Positions 10,901-21,046 of a DNA stretch of 64,000 nucleotides are shown here, piece by piece. The DNA comes from Dioscorea cayenensis subsp. rotundata (lineage: Eukaryota > Streptophyta > Magnoliopsida > Dioscoreales > Dioscoreaceae), in the NCBI RefSeq assembly GCF_009730915.1, contig NC_052489.1:1798001-1862000 (forward strand), in the 5' to 3' direction. The notes below the pieces were generated by a model. It was not told the origin of the DNA, did no database searches, and saw nothing but the letters and a program-made list of their open reading frames with translations. Position numbers and translations under genes: made by a program. The stretch's first letter is position 1; each line of letters starts with the position of its first letter.

Positions 10901-11830
10901 GGCTCACACGTAGACAGCATCATTGAATTCAAGGATCAAATGCAGAAGCTATTCAGCATGAGTGATCTCGGTCTCTTAAATTATTACTTGGGAATCGAGG
11001 TTAAGCAAAGTGTTGACATGATTACAGTGTGTCAAAGCAGCTATGCACATAAAATATTGGAGCTTTCTGGCATGGCTGGCTGCAATCCATGCTTAACTCC
11101 GATGGAAAATAGATTGAAACTGAGAAGAAAGGATGGTAGTTCCATAGTAGATGCTACTAAGTATCGCAGCATAGTCGGGAGTCTACGATACTTAGTGAAC
11201 ACCAGACCGGACATCGCCTATGCCGTAGGTATTGTTAGTCGGTACATGGAGGCACCTACGATGCAACACATGGCAGCCGTCAAACACATCCTGAGATACA
11301 TAAGCGGCACGATCGACTTTGGGTGTTGTTACAAGAAGCACGTCAAGCTGGAGCCCGAGTTGGTCGGGTTCAGTGACAGCGACTTGGCCGGTGACTTAGA
11401 TGACCGCAAGAGCACCACTGGAATGGTGTTCTTTCTTGGTTCAAGCATCATCACATGGGCGTCACAGAAGCAGAAGATTGTCGCGCTTTCATCGTGTGAG
11501 GCCGAATACATTGCAGCGGCAACGGCGGCGTGTCAAGGTGTGTGGCTCAGCCGAATGCTCGGAGATCTAAAGGGTATGGTGCTTAGTAAGGTCAAGCTGC
11601 TGGTAGACAACAAGTCAGCGATCGAACTATGCAAGAACCCAGTACATCATGACCGCAGCAAACATATCGATACAAGGTTTCATTTCATTCGTGAGTGTGT
11701 CGAGAATGATAAGATAGTTATGGCGTATGTCAGCACTGACGGACAACTCGCAGACATCCTAACAAAGGCGCTCGGGCACATCAAGTTCATCGAGATACGA
11801 CAGAAGCTGGGCGTGATTAATGTGAAGTGA
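7985..11830 (+). CDS. Copia gag (C-terminal part) and pol polyprotein
   Basis: Open in the same frame as the gag start, with the first internal ATG at 8000, to TGA 11828-11830. In order: the remaining gag segment; a CCHC zinc knuckle near 8468-8507; the aspartic protease motif DTGAS at 8693; a gag-pre-integrase and HHCC zinc part near 9085-9210; and the integrase DDE residues D 9278, D 9467, E 9575. Then follow a reverse transcriptase starting near 10380 with YVDD at 10877-10888, and RNase H near 11360-11780. All catalytic signatures I looked for are present. Since no own start codon directly follows the stop, normal expression would need translation through the gag stop or reinitiation at 8000. 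The element is therefore probably non-autonomous but nearly intact. Confidence 0.92.
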   Translation, partial: AKAQTLRAEFESIRFKDGETVDDFAMRLTGLVNNLRILGDNIDDERVVKKFLRVVPPKYTQVAISIETLVDLKTLTVEELTGRLKAVEERYELGSDNGGMNSKLFFTEEEKFVHQKRREHGDGSSGGDKGSSSGGDYRRRGKQRGRGRGTAAGSRDMTKVKCFNCNIYGHFSKECRKPRRERKEVVNLTQVQDNAPALLIAEHCDLVHVAEDASEMVFLNEEKVFPMDASSDVWYFDTGASNHMTGVKEMFTSLDDSVKGTVKFGDGSVVEICGKGAVMFRCQNEEHRVLTEVYFIPRLRSNIVSLGQLDENGCKVVIEHGELSIYDRERKLLAQVLRSKNRLYTLSLKLASPVCLLTKANEVAWRWHARYGHLNFRALHDLSAKEMVKGIPIIDQVEQLCSGCMLGKQHRMSFPHATTYRAERPLELAHGDLCGPIIPATPGGKRYVLLIVDDHSRYMWIEVLKSKDESFKHFKRIKVAAENEVDVKLKAFRTDRGGEFNSNEFRDYCDELGIKRYTTAPYSPQQNGVVERRNQTVVEMARSLLKSMCVPAMFWGEAIKTAVHILNRAPTRSLNGITPYEAWYKRKPRVHYFQVFGCVAYVKMIGPGVTKLSDRSKSMVFLGYEEGSKAYRVYDPETKKLHITRDVVFQEEKKWDWASNSYEPVPGGIDSFMVGYVADQVGGVLHDGINTTLTTDTGAVEPQAVDSQTISTPNEVTPGIECMTPSTNTSPDSENASLRYRMVSDIYDTTQQVTYEYDTDFNNICLLSAEEPTSIDQAMTEKCWKQAMDDEMQSIRNNNTWVLVNLPAGHRAIGLKWVFKVKKDPTGNIIKHKARLVAKGYAQRQGVDFDEVFAPVARMETVRLLIALAAHGDWQVHHMDVKSAFLNGELAEEVYVQQPPGYIEDKHKHMVLKLQKALYGLRQAPRAWNFKLDSSLTSLGFKRSPLEHSVYRRTKGSTLLLVGVYVDDLIITGSHVDSIIEFKDQMQKLFSMSDLGLLNYYLGIEVKQSVDMITVCQSSYAHKILELSGMAGCNPCLTPMENRLKLRRKDGSSIVDATKYRSIVGSLRYLVNTRPDIAYAVGIVSRYMEAPTMQHMAAVKHILRYISGTIDFGCCYKKHVKLEPELVGFSDSDLAGDLDDRKSTTGMVFFLGSSIITWASQKQKIVALSSCEAEYIAAATAACQGVWLSRMLGDLKGMVLSKVKLLVDNKSAIELCKNPVHHDRSKHIDTRFHFIRECVENDKIVMAYVSTDGQLADILTKALGHIKFIEIRQKLGVINVK

Positions 11831-11840
11831 AGATACCATG

Positions 11841-11850
11841 ATTAAGGGGG
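11841..11850 (+). other. Polypurine tract
   Basis: ATTAAGGGGG, five bases before the right LTR, primes plus-strand synthesis. Confidence 0.75.
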
Positions 11851-11855
11851 TGATT

Positions 11856-12223
11856 TGTTAGATTAATCATGTTGCATTAGTTATTTTGTTTCACGTTCTG
11901 ATTGCATGAATATGTGTGTATTAGTTTGCATGAGTTTGTGTGCATGCATGAATTTGTGTGCATACATGAGTTTGTGTGTGCATGAGTTTGTGTGCATTAA
12001 GTTAGTTTTAATGAGTCAGTCAAAAGCCACGTTCTCTTGGTCATGGTCAAAGCAAGACATGGCAAGAATGTAGGACACGTTGTTAGTCATGTAACTACTG
12101 ATAGTTAGTCTATATAAATGAAGAAAAAAAACCAGAAAATGCTGTGAGTTTTACAGCACCAAATTATTACTTTGTCTCTCACTTTGATAATTATCAGAAG
12201 AATATTGAAGACTGGTTCTAACA
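11856..12223 (+). repeat. Right LTR of the copia element
   Basis: 368 bp, TGTTAGATTAATC to GGTTCTAACA. It differs from the left LTR by an additional 18-bp unit (GCATGAATTTGTGTGCAT type) near 11944-11965 and a last-bases change (TATCA to TAACA). Confidence 0.95.
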
Positions 12224-14640
12224 TATTTCAGAAGAAGCTAGCTAGGGATGAAGTGTAGGGGATGACATCTCTATTTATAGACTAGTTATATGTAAGAAAT
12301 TTTCAAGCATGCAGAGTCCAAACTAATATTATTTATGGTCCAAGTCCATGTTGGTTTGCTAGCTTGTCTTTCATTAAAATCAAATGTCCAACAGTCCAAG
12401 TCCCGGATCCGGTTGCGTACTTGGTTGGGGAAGGGTAAGACATTGATGGTTTTTCTTTTGTATAATTTCCATGCAGAACATATATATGACCCTATTAAAA
12501 GCAGGTATTTATTCATATACCCTCACAAATCTCTTTTTGCAAGTGACTTGAGCAAAGATCAAAATGTGTTTGCTGAAATACCCCTACAAAGTTTTGCTTT
12601 CACTTTATTTTATCGCTGGTATATATTAATTGACATACCACTACTTACTTTTAAATTTTACTCTCTTTTATCCCTGTACGCCATCTTTCCGTTTCCGATG
12701 GCCCTCACTCAAACTTCAAGTCAAAATATTTTACATTAAACCTTTGACAGACAAGCACAAGCGTAAAATTATTGTTTCAATACATTCATGACACTACTCA
12801 AAGTCAGTTGATATTTAAACCCATTTTCTTGATAAAAAAATTAACATTTTATACAAAAAATTCAGTATCAATAGACTAACAAATCATTGACGAACTCAAA
12901 TGTTTGTCAATATAAATGATAGAGCTATAGTATAAATTTTAAATACTCCTTGCAAAATTATATTTGACATTTGAGATACCAAAAGATACGGTGAACATAA
13001 TAGTACATTCATAGATTCAAATTACTGGCAAGCAAACAAACACTGTCAACTTTACACAAACAAGCGATGTATCCAACATATAAAACATTTCAAAATATGT
13101 GACTTATTTATCTGTGCCACTATAGTAATAATATTTTTCTTAAAATTTTAAATATATAAAATACGTAAAATTAATTTAAAGAAAAGTATTTAATCCAAAC
13201 TCCACGTAATCAAGATCATAAGATAGGACACCAAGTCTAAACACCTAATATCAAATCTAAAAAAATTTAAGTAATCATTTCTAATATTTAATTAAGACAA
13301 TTCTTGTGTTGTGTATGTGAACCGGTCATGAACATGATCATTAAAAACTTATTAAAAACTTACTAAAAAAAAAGTCACATGATGGTTGAATACAATAATT
13401 TTCAAAGTCAAGAGTTTGAATATTTTGTATTTGATAATCAAACAAGGTTTTATCTGGTGACTTGCAAAGTAATTATTTGAAAAAATAGTAATACAGAATG
13501 AAATCCTTGATATATATTTGCTAGACACTCTAAAAACCAAAAAAAGAAATTTTAAAAATTAAATTGATAGTGTAACATAAATTAAGAGTAATAGATGAGA
13601 TTTAGGGATATATAGCAAGAAATTATTAATAGGTTTACATAAAGAGTGTACACTAATCTTTTCCTTAATTCTTGATTATGATAAGTTGAATACAATTAAG
13701 AAAATTAAGTTTGGCTCACATGGTCCAACATAAATTTTAAAAAAATATAAACAAAACTATGGGTTCAAGTATATAATTAATTTTCAAAGAAGACGAAGAG
13801 ACATTTCAACTTGGAAATGGTCATGACGAAACTTATACTTTATTATATAACTGATTTGGGATGATACATGTTTTCAAATAATTCCACTAAAAGAATTATG
13901 ACAATTTGACCAACATTAATTGTCTAACTTGAATGTTTACTAAATAATTGTACATTCAATAAAATATTAAAACAGCCCAAGAGAATAAAGCTTCAAAAGA
14001 ATTCAATAACATAAATACGTAGAAATTTATTGGTGGGTCAAACCAATTTCCAGAGAATGAAAACTTGGCAGAACTAATGACAAAGACAAGCACGTAACAT
14101 CATTTAATTTACCCTTCCATGCATACGTTAATACTGTTATCTACATTCTCATCTGCAACTATAAAATAAGCGCACGTGTGCTTATATTAAATAAATGTTT
14201 AAAAAAATTATGATTTATTTATTTTATGAATATATATATATATATATATAATATGTTTTCTACGATGATTAGTTTTCTAAGGATGCAGTGTTAGATGATA
14301 GTCGTTACGTCATGATTTAACTATTACTATTTGTATGAAAAATGTATAAAATTATTGTTAGTTGTTATGGTTTGATACTATTAGAAGGTGTTAGATAATA
14401 TTAGATATTTTTTTATATAGTGCACTAATGAAAAGTGATTGTTAGATACAAATTTAACGATCATTGTAAGATGTACCTAGATGATGACACGGGTTTATAA
14501 TATATATCATAGTCACAAGGGGCCATGATGAGGTTGTGGTTGAGATCTTGGTTGCACAGCACTTTAAGCCTATGAAGGAAAAAATATTCACACACATATA
14601 CACACCTCAGAATTACATGTGTTGAAACAAATTAAGTCCT
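12224..14640. repeat. Segmental duplication, copy A (upstream part of SBH-A)
   Basis: Resumes the parallel with copy B after the copia insertion: CAGAAGAAGCTAGCTAGGG matches 17815 onward. The parallel continues patchily to the CACACACATATACACACCTC segment near 14590, matching about 22240. No gene lies in it; ATG-rich short frames are not conserved between the copies. A TATA box for SBH-A is at 12271-12280 on the minus strand. Confidence 0.8.
12271..12280 (-). promoter_or_regulatory. TATA box of SBH-A, cut off from its gene
   Basis: CTATAAATAG on the minus strand. The equivalent box in copy B lies about 150 bp upstream of the SBH-B start codon. Here the copia element (7199-12223) lies between the box and the start codon at 7111. 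Confidence 0.6.
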
Positions 14641-14689
14641 TTGAAAAACTCCAACACGGAGAATTATGAAAGTATATAGTTGAATTTGA

Positions 14690-15180
14690 TAGGAAGGTGG
14701 CCACACCAAAAATTATCTTGGGAGATTTTCCATCACCATTGCTCAGAATGGCGTAGTTAAACTCCTCAATATTGATGACACCCCACCCCCTGATCCCTTC
14801 GCTGACATAACCATTTCCAATTAACTAAAAGACACATGGGTTTATCGATATCCGGTCTACTGCAAAAGAAATCTCTTCTTATGCTGTCGATGGACCTAAG
14901 AACTTAGGAAGGAAGTTGAAAATGGACATGCAGTAGGTAGGGATAACCGACAAGACATAGTTTATCCCAATGAGTCTACCTCCTAAAAAAAAGAAACTCA
15001 CATTGCAGAATCTGAGCTTTGCCCCTAACTAAAGTGATAAGCTTTTCAAAGTCTTGCCTCCTGGGTCTCTTCCCAGCTAACGGCACCCCAAATATGTTAG
15101 CGACAGACAACTCAAGGTACAATGAAGAGTGATTAGATCACCATGATTGGGAAGAGAGTTAAAATTCATGGAGAAGCGGC
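14690..15180 (-). pseudogene. LINE (L1-type) reverse-transcriptase 3' fragment
   Basis: Read on the minus strand in several frames, it gives the segment ANIFGVPLAGKRPRRQDFEK. Next come GGRLIGINYVLSVIPTYCMS and then GWGVINIEEFNYAIL. These align in order with the LINE at the right edge of the window (NYLGIPVAGRRPRRQDW; GGHLTLINSVLTALPTYWMS; GWGILDLKTFNQALL). These motifs lie between the RT core and the zinc-finger end of plant L1 elements. Several stops and frameshifts are present; both ends are truncated. Confidence 0.75.
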
Positions 15181-15182
15181 AA

Positions 15183-15755
15183 GTGATAAGTGGTTGAATG
15201 AATGCATTCGATTACTATTATTTATAGCACTTGGCATGTATAAGTGTTGAATATATGATTGAATTTGGTGTTTAATTCGCTTCTATTTTGTATTTAGGCT
15301 AGAATGAAAAACAGAGTTTTTAGAGTGACTTACGGTAGAGCTTAAGGTGCTATTACGGGTGGTTGCTATAATATTATACTATTTATGATACTATAGCAAA
15401 TCATTGTTACTGGTAATGTTACGACCATAACATCAATTTTGAGAAGCTTACGGGCACTGCTACGCCCGTAAGGACCTCTTACGGCCATAAGAACTACAGA
15501 TTTTTGAGTTATAAAAGTCAGAAATTAGCGATGACCTCTCTTTGGGAGGTGATTTAAGGGGTTTTCATTGCATATCTTGTCCAAGGGAAGAAAACAAGAG
15601 GTAGAGATTAGACGAAGGATCAAAGCTTCAAGGGAGTTATTTGTAGAGAGATCTTAGCGGTGATATCAGAGAATCTTCAAAGAACTTCATCTATTCAAAG
15701 AGAATGCGAGCTTTGAGGGAGTTCTATTATATTCTCTTCGTGCATCTCATTTCAA
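15183..15755 (+). repeat. Gypsy-type LTR-like fragment
   Basis: Begins TGATAAGTGGTTGAATG. It contains several TTACGG/CCGTAA palindromic motifs (near 15340 and 15445-15490) and a TATAAAAG box at 15509-15516. A purine-rich leader follows (CAAGGGAAGAAAACAAGAGG type). This composition is typical of plant gypsy LTRs. There is no second LTR and no coding region, so the class is an inference. Confidence 0.4.
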
Positions 15756-16106
15756 CAGTCCTACTGGTAGCACAGCCTCAGGTTTCCACAATATACCACC
15801 CTCATTCTGTCAGAAAATTTACAAATTAAGATGACCAGAAATTCAACATCTGTTGACACAATCTATGCATGTTGATGTTGCCTGAGGCAAAGAATTATAG
15901 TATGATAATTATAAAAAAAACTTAATAAAAAAGACAGTATATGGAGCCGGTTCAACTATATTCTTTCACCATCATAGTAAAAAGGTCAAAGGTAGTTACC
16001 AAAGAAAGTAAAAACATAGTAACTAAGCAAGTGAATCACAAGAAATCTAAAAACCAAAGGTAAACAATGATGCTCCATTGCGGAAATATTTTAAACTCCA
16101 GTACTC
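15756..16106 (-). pseudogene. Stray copy of part of the GAUT gene (exon 2 start and intron)
   Basis: Matches 24693-25033 nearly base for base. It holds the first 50 or so bases of GAUT exon 2 including its acceptor (CTGACAG on the minus strand), followed upstream by about 290 bp of intron 1. It ends precisely where the SBH-B duplication block begins. It cannot code for anything useful alone. The source is the GAUT gene 8.6 kb to the right. Confidence 0.9.
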
Positions 16107-16327
16107 AGAAAGATTTATGATTTTTTTTTCTTATAAATTGTTTACAGTGAAGAATAGGAGCTCCCATGCAGATATTTTTATATTTTAAAATTTTGTCTAC
16201 TTTTTCGTAGGTGATGGGAAAAACATTTTTTTAAAAAAATTAAATAATTAAGAGGATGCAATAGCCGGTAAAAATCGAAATTTTTTTATAAATTTTTTAT
16301 TTGACCTAAAGGTTCAAGTTGATAAGT

Positions 16328-16363
<36 letters not shown>

Positions 16364-16823
16364 ATAATGGACAATTTTTTATGACCATTGGTGATATTTT
16401 ATTTTTTAAAGTTTTTTCTTATGTTCATCAAACATTGAAAAAGCAAAGAATATATATTTCTTTTTTTTTATATTGACTTTCTAAATTAAATATATATTAT
16501 ATATTTGATTTCTGAATAATAATTCTAATAATATATTCTTTTGGCAAATAATTCGACGTAATGACAAGAGAATATATTAACTTTTATCAATTTTGCAGGG
16601 TTTTTTCTTCAACAATTAATTTAATTCAAAAAAAGATGTTGGTTTTCAGATAAGATTAATTTCTTGTGGCTTGGTTGATCTTTAATTCAATTATGGAAAC
16701 AAAAAATACACCTTATCCTACATACAAATATAAATAAAAAACAAGTATAAATACAGGTACAGAACTTATACAGTATACATCCCCGTGAATGCACATGCAT
16801 GGCAACAGTAGCATCATCTCTAG

Positions 16824-17727
16824 TTAGTCATCCTTGGTAAGAAGACAGACTTGGAAACCGCCTTCTTTCCTCTTCTCAACAGTAAATGGTCTGTAAGTTC
16901 CGAGTATCAAATCCCATGAGAGGAAGAAGGGCTGTGAGAAGTTGTACTTTTGGCCCTTGAGTTGGTGGTGAGTATCATGAAAAGCACAGTTATTAGGAAA
17001 GAAACCCTGGAGTGGATTCCAAGGGAAATACAGACCAGAGTGCACATCCAAGTTCTTGATGATGGCGAAGGAGTAGAAGTAGATGCTGGTTCTGACAGTC
17101 ATGCCACTCACAACGAATGCAAGGGCACTTCCCAATGTGTCCAAAACCAGTCCATCCAAAAGGCTGCCATATTGAGCTCCATAGACGTAGGGTACTACGA
17201 GTGCATGGTGAGCTGAATGCGTGTGTTTGTATAGGAACTTATTCTCGTGCATGTAACGGTGCCCAAAGTACTGCACGGTGTCTATCACAGCCATGCCAAT
17301 CACAAACTGAACTGCTATACGTGGCAGGGAGTGTTGTACTGTTGGTTCTTCTCCTTTCTCTTCCCAAACCTGCATGTGCACATACATGATCAACGTATGT
17401 AAGTGATCAATATATCCCAAGAGTAATATATTTAGATTTATGTAGGAAATTATTATATTTATGAAAAAAAATACATCAAGTTTATAAATATATAATAATC
17501 ACCTTGGTTACTATGCAAACGGTGAGGATTTGGAGAGCTTGATGGGTGAGGACTCCTTTGATCACTTTGGATCTGGAGACAGTGTTCTTCTCCTCTTCTT
17601 CTCCTATTGGGTGTAGACGATAGTTCACACAGTGTTGTGCTAGAAATTCATAGAAGAACGAGAACACCCAGTACACAATAACCGGCACCACTGCACTCAA
17701 CAGCTCATCTGATATCTCCATGCCCAT
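16824..17727 (-). CDS. SBH: Sphinganine C4-monooxygenase (sphingoid base hydroxylase), copy B
   Basis: Two exons, 17727-17503 and 17369-16824, with the same phase-0 intron as copy A, only shorter. They give 256 residues. The predicted protein differs from copy A at one residue (Leu154 in place of Met). His boxes HRYMH, HSAHH and HDTHH are at 112-116, 126-130 and 206-210. The function is as for copy A: ER hydroxylation of sphinganine at C4. Unlike copy A, the promoter is intact: a TATAAAAAA box on the minus strand lies about 150 bp upstream of the ATG, with a leader free of insertions. This is therefore the copy most likely to supply enzyme. Confidence 0.94.
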
Positions 17728-17873
17728 TTTCTTCTATATATTTTGATCAAGCTCAAATATTTATGTATATATCTCTCAATATAATTAATTGATCACTAGC
17801 TACTTGTGTATTTCAGGAAGAAGCTAGCTAGGGATGAAGTGTATTGAAGGGAGGTGTAAGGGATGACATCTCT

Positions 17874-17884
17874 TTTTTATAGAC
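17874..17884 (-). promoter_or_regulatory. TATA box of SBH-B
   Basis: GTCTATAAAAA on the minus strand, conserved in position with CTATAAATAG at 12271-12280 in copy A. It suggests a leader of roughly 110-120 bases. Confidence 0.55.
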
Positions 17885-19384
17885 AAGTTATATGTGAGAA
17901 ATTTTCAAGCATGCAGAGTCCATATTTTCCATTTTTGGTATTATTCTACAATATATGGTCCAAGTCCATGTTGGTTTGCTAGCTTGTCTCTTTTCCAAGG
18001 GACTTGAACAATGGTCAAAATTAATGTGTTCTCTGAAATACCCCCAACATAGTTTTACGTTTTTACTTTTACTTTATTTTATCGCTGGTATTGATATACC
18101 CCGACTTATTTTTATTTTACTCTCTTTTATCACTGTCTTTGTTTCATACATTTCTTATACCCTCACTCAAGCACCAATCCAAAATATTTTAAACTTAATA
18201 TCTTAGCGTGCACGAATATAAAATTTCTATTAAAATTTCTATTTCTGTGATATCATCTTGTATCAGTAAAAATTTAAACACGTCTTCTTAAAAAAAAAAA
18301 ACTAATACCCTACACAAATTAAAAATCATCCTTAACAAATTTAATTTTTTGTTGAAATAAATGGTATAGCTGGAATAAATTTAAGATATTAGTTACAAAA
18401 TATATGGCTTGTTTATCTGTGCCACTACAGTAATATTATTTTTTAAAAAATTTTAAATATATAAATGATATGAAGTTAATTTAAATATATATATATATAT
18501 TTAATCCAAACACCCTGTAATCAAGATCATAAAATAGGACATCAAGTCTAAAGTCTAAACACCTTATGTCAAATCTAAAAATATTGAAGAAGTAATTAAT
18601 CATTTCTAATTATAGTTTAATTATGACCATTCTTGTGTTATGTATGTGAACCGGTCATTCTCAGCGTTTCAATACGGTTTGGAAATTAATCACATGGTAA
18701 ATGATTGAAGAAAGGTGTCAAGTTCAACATGATCATTAAAAAATTTAAAAAAAAAAATCACGTGATGGTTGAACACAATAATTTTCAAAGTCCCAAGAAA
18801 ACGTTATTTCTTGGACTGTGGAAATTAATTCCGGGCATTAATTATTTCATAAAGTCCAGAGTTTGATTTTGTATTTGACAATTAGTTAAGAGTTTGGTTT
18901 TTTTTTTTAATACAATTTTGATGGTTATTAGGCAATATTACATATGGACATAATTTGAAATACAAATAAAATATTTTAATTAATAAAATTATGACATGAT
19001 GCACAAATTTTTTAAAAAAAAAAATGAATAAATCAAATTTAAATCTAAATGAAGCAATACCCAGTAGAAGAACCATTAAAAAAAGAAAAAAAATTAGAAG
19101 GGAAACGAAAGTGTAAAAAGAATTTGATTACAATAGTAATAGATATTACAACCTCTTCTACAACTGATTAAAAAAATCAAAATCAAAAGCACTAACGTTA
19201 GGATTATGATCATATTAAAAAAAAAATACATTCAGTTTCTAGAAAAATTTCCGTTTTCAAATATAACTTACAAATTGGCTAAACAAAATCATGATTATAT
19301 AGTTCCGTATAGATATACATATTCCACAATTAAAATAAATATTTTTCAATAGCTATAATTGGTTTTGAAAGGTTTAATGGAATG

Positions 19385-20497
19385 TTCAATGCAAAATTAG
19401 TGAATCCATCTATACATCTCTATAATTACTAATGCCATATATAATTAATGTAAATAAATTTTTAAGTGTAATAATATCTTTAAAACAATTCATAATTGTT
19501 CTTTTTTTAAATACATGGATGTACTTCCTCCGTTCATTTTTATCTATTATGGTTAACCGAATCTCACGTACTAAGAATTTAGTTATTTCACAAAATTTTA
19601 TTCTCCCTCCGTTCCTTTTTTATCTGTCATAAACCAATGTTCTTTTTTATTTGTCATTTTTAAACATCAAAAAACATTTATTATTTTTTTTTCAAAATTA
19701 CCCTAACACTTTATTCAATTCTCTTCTTGAAATTTAATATGAAAGAAAAATGTGAAGATATAAATTTGGGATAATTTTGGAAAGATAACTAATTTTTTAT
19801 TAAATTATGTGAAATAACCAACTTTCTTGGTATGTGAGATTCGGTTATTCACGACAAATAATAAAGAACGGATGGAATAAAAAATTAATTATCTTTCCAC
19901 AATTACCCATAATTTATATATTCTCATTTCTCTCTCACATTTAATTTCAATAAGAGAGTTGAATAGAGTGCGGTAATTTTGGGGGAAAAAATAATAAATG
20001 CATCTTGTTAAAAAAAACGATAGATAAAAAAATGGATTTATGACAGATAAAAAGAAAGGGAGGGAGTATAGACAAAATTAATGAATGCAATTAAACTTTT
20101 CTGTTACTAATGACATAATTAGTGCAACAAATATTTAGGTGAAATAATATTTTTAAAAGGATTCATAATTGTTCCTTGATTACAAATTTTGTACAGACAT
20201 GTATTCTCCACAAAATAAATATTTTTCAATCACTATAATTGGTTTTGAAATGTTTAATGGTGCAATGCAAAATTATAAATCCAATTAAACCTTTCTGTTA
20301 CTAATGCCATAATTAATGCAAACAAATATTTAAGTACAATAATATTTTTAAAAGGATTCATAATTGTTCCTTTCAAATATATGTATGTATAGGCAAAATT
20401 AATGATTACAATTAAACCTTTTTATTACTAATGTCATAATTTAATGCGACAAATATTTAAGTGAAATAATATTTTTAAAAAGATTCATAATTATTCT
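19385..20497. repeat. Four interspersed copies of a unit of about 100 bp
   Basis: Imperfect direct copies at about 19385-19505, 20083-20177, 20275-20370 and 20401-20497. They share TTACTAATG, then ATAATTAATG(C), then AATATTTAAGT, AATAATATTTTTAAA and GATTCATAATTGTTC. The MITE cluster sits between copies one and two. Confidence 0.65.
19524..20066. mobile_element. Nested Stowaway-like (Tc1/mariner) MITEs
   Basis: The outer ends are CTTCCTCCGTTC…TTTTTATCT at 19524 and, reversed, CTCCCTCCCTTTCTTTTT at 20066; both are flanked by TA. A second set of ends lies inside: CTCCCTCCGTTCC at 19603 and its reversed partner TTCCATCCGTTCT near 19877. CTCCCTCCGT ends and TA duplications are the hallmark of plant Stowaway elements. 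The segments 19603-19795 and 19880-20066 are also inverted copies of each other, so the whole can fold into a long hairpin. Nesting of one element in another explains this best. Confidence 0.75.
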
Positions 20498-21046
20498 TTG
20501 GAATGTTTAGAGTAGATTATACATCTATTTTAAATATATGTATAGATTATTTGGAAAAGATAATAATATAGAAGGAAATACTTGATGTATACTTGCTTGA
20601 CACTCTGAGAAAAACCGTAAAAAGAGCTTTCAAAAATTAAATTGAATAGTTTAACATAAATCGAGAGTATCAGAAGAGATTTAGGGATCTATATAGCAAG
20701 TAATTATTAATAGGTTTAGATAAAGAGTGTACACTAATCTTCTCCTTAATTCTTGATTATGATAAGTTGAAAATAATTAAAAAAATTGAGTTTGACTCAC
20801 ATGGTCCAACACAAATTAAAAAAATAAACAAAACTATGGGTTCAAGTATATAATTAATTTCAAAGAAGACTAAGAGACATTGCATCTTGGAAATGGTCTT
20901 ATATAACTGATTTGGGATATCGATACATGTATTCAAATAATTCCACTAAAAGAATTATGCCAATTTGACAAACATTAATTGTCTAACTTGAATGTTTACC
21001 AAATAATTGCACATCTAATAAAATATTAAAACAACACAAGAGAATA

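Larger units (their letters stand above)
7199..12223 (+). mobile_element. Full-length Ty1-copia LTR retrotransposon, young insertion
   Basis: The element is 5025 bp with LTRs of 350 and 368 bp, both starting TG and ending CA. It has a tRNA-Met-type primer site, a gag-pol region in copia order (gag, protease, integrase, RT, RNase H), a polypurine tract and a 5-bp target duplication TATTT. The LTRs differ by one 18-bp repeat unit and very few substitutions, so the insertion is recent. The only visible defect is one in-frame TAA in gag. It lies antisense to SBH-A, within that gene's 5' leader or at its transcription start. Confidence 0.97.
18892..20545. mobile_element. 1.65-kb AT-rich insertion present only in copy B
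   Basis: The two flanks (…TATTTGACAATTAG and ATTATTTGGAAAAGATAATA…) are contiguous in copy A near 13430-13485. The insert holds nested Stowaway-like MITEs (19524-20066) and four imperfect copies of a unit of about 100 bp. No protein-coding frame. The exact ends and class of the outer insert could not be fixed. Confidence 0.6.

Noticed and set aside
19524-20066. Long hairpin considered as a microRNA precursor
   Set aside because: Stowaway termini and TA flanks explain it as MITEs; no known mature miRNA sequence was recognised.
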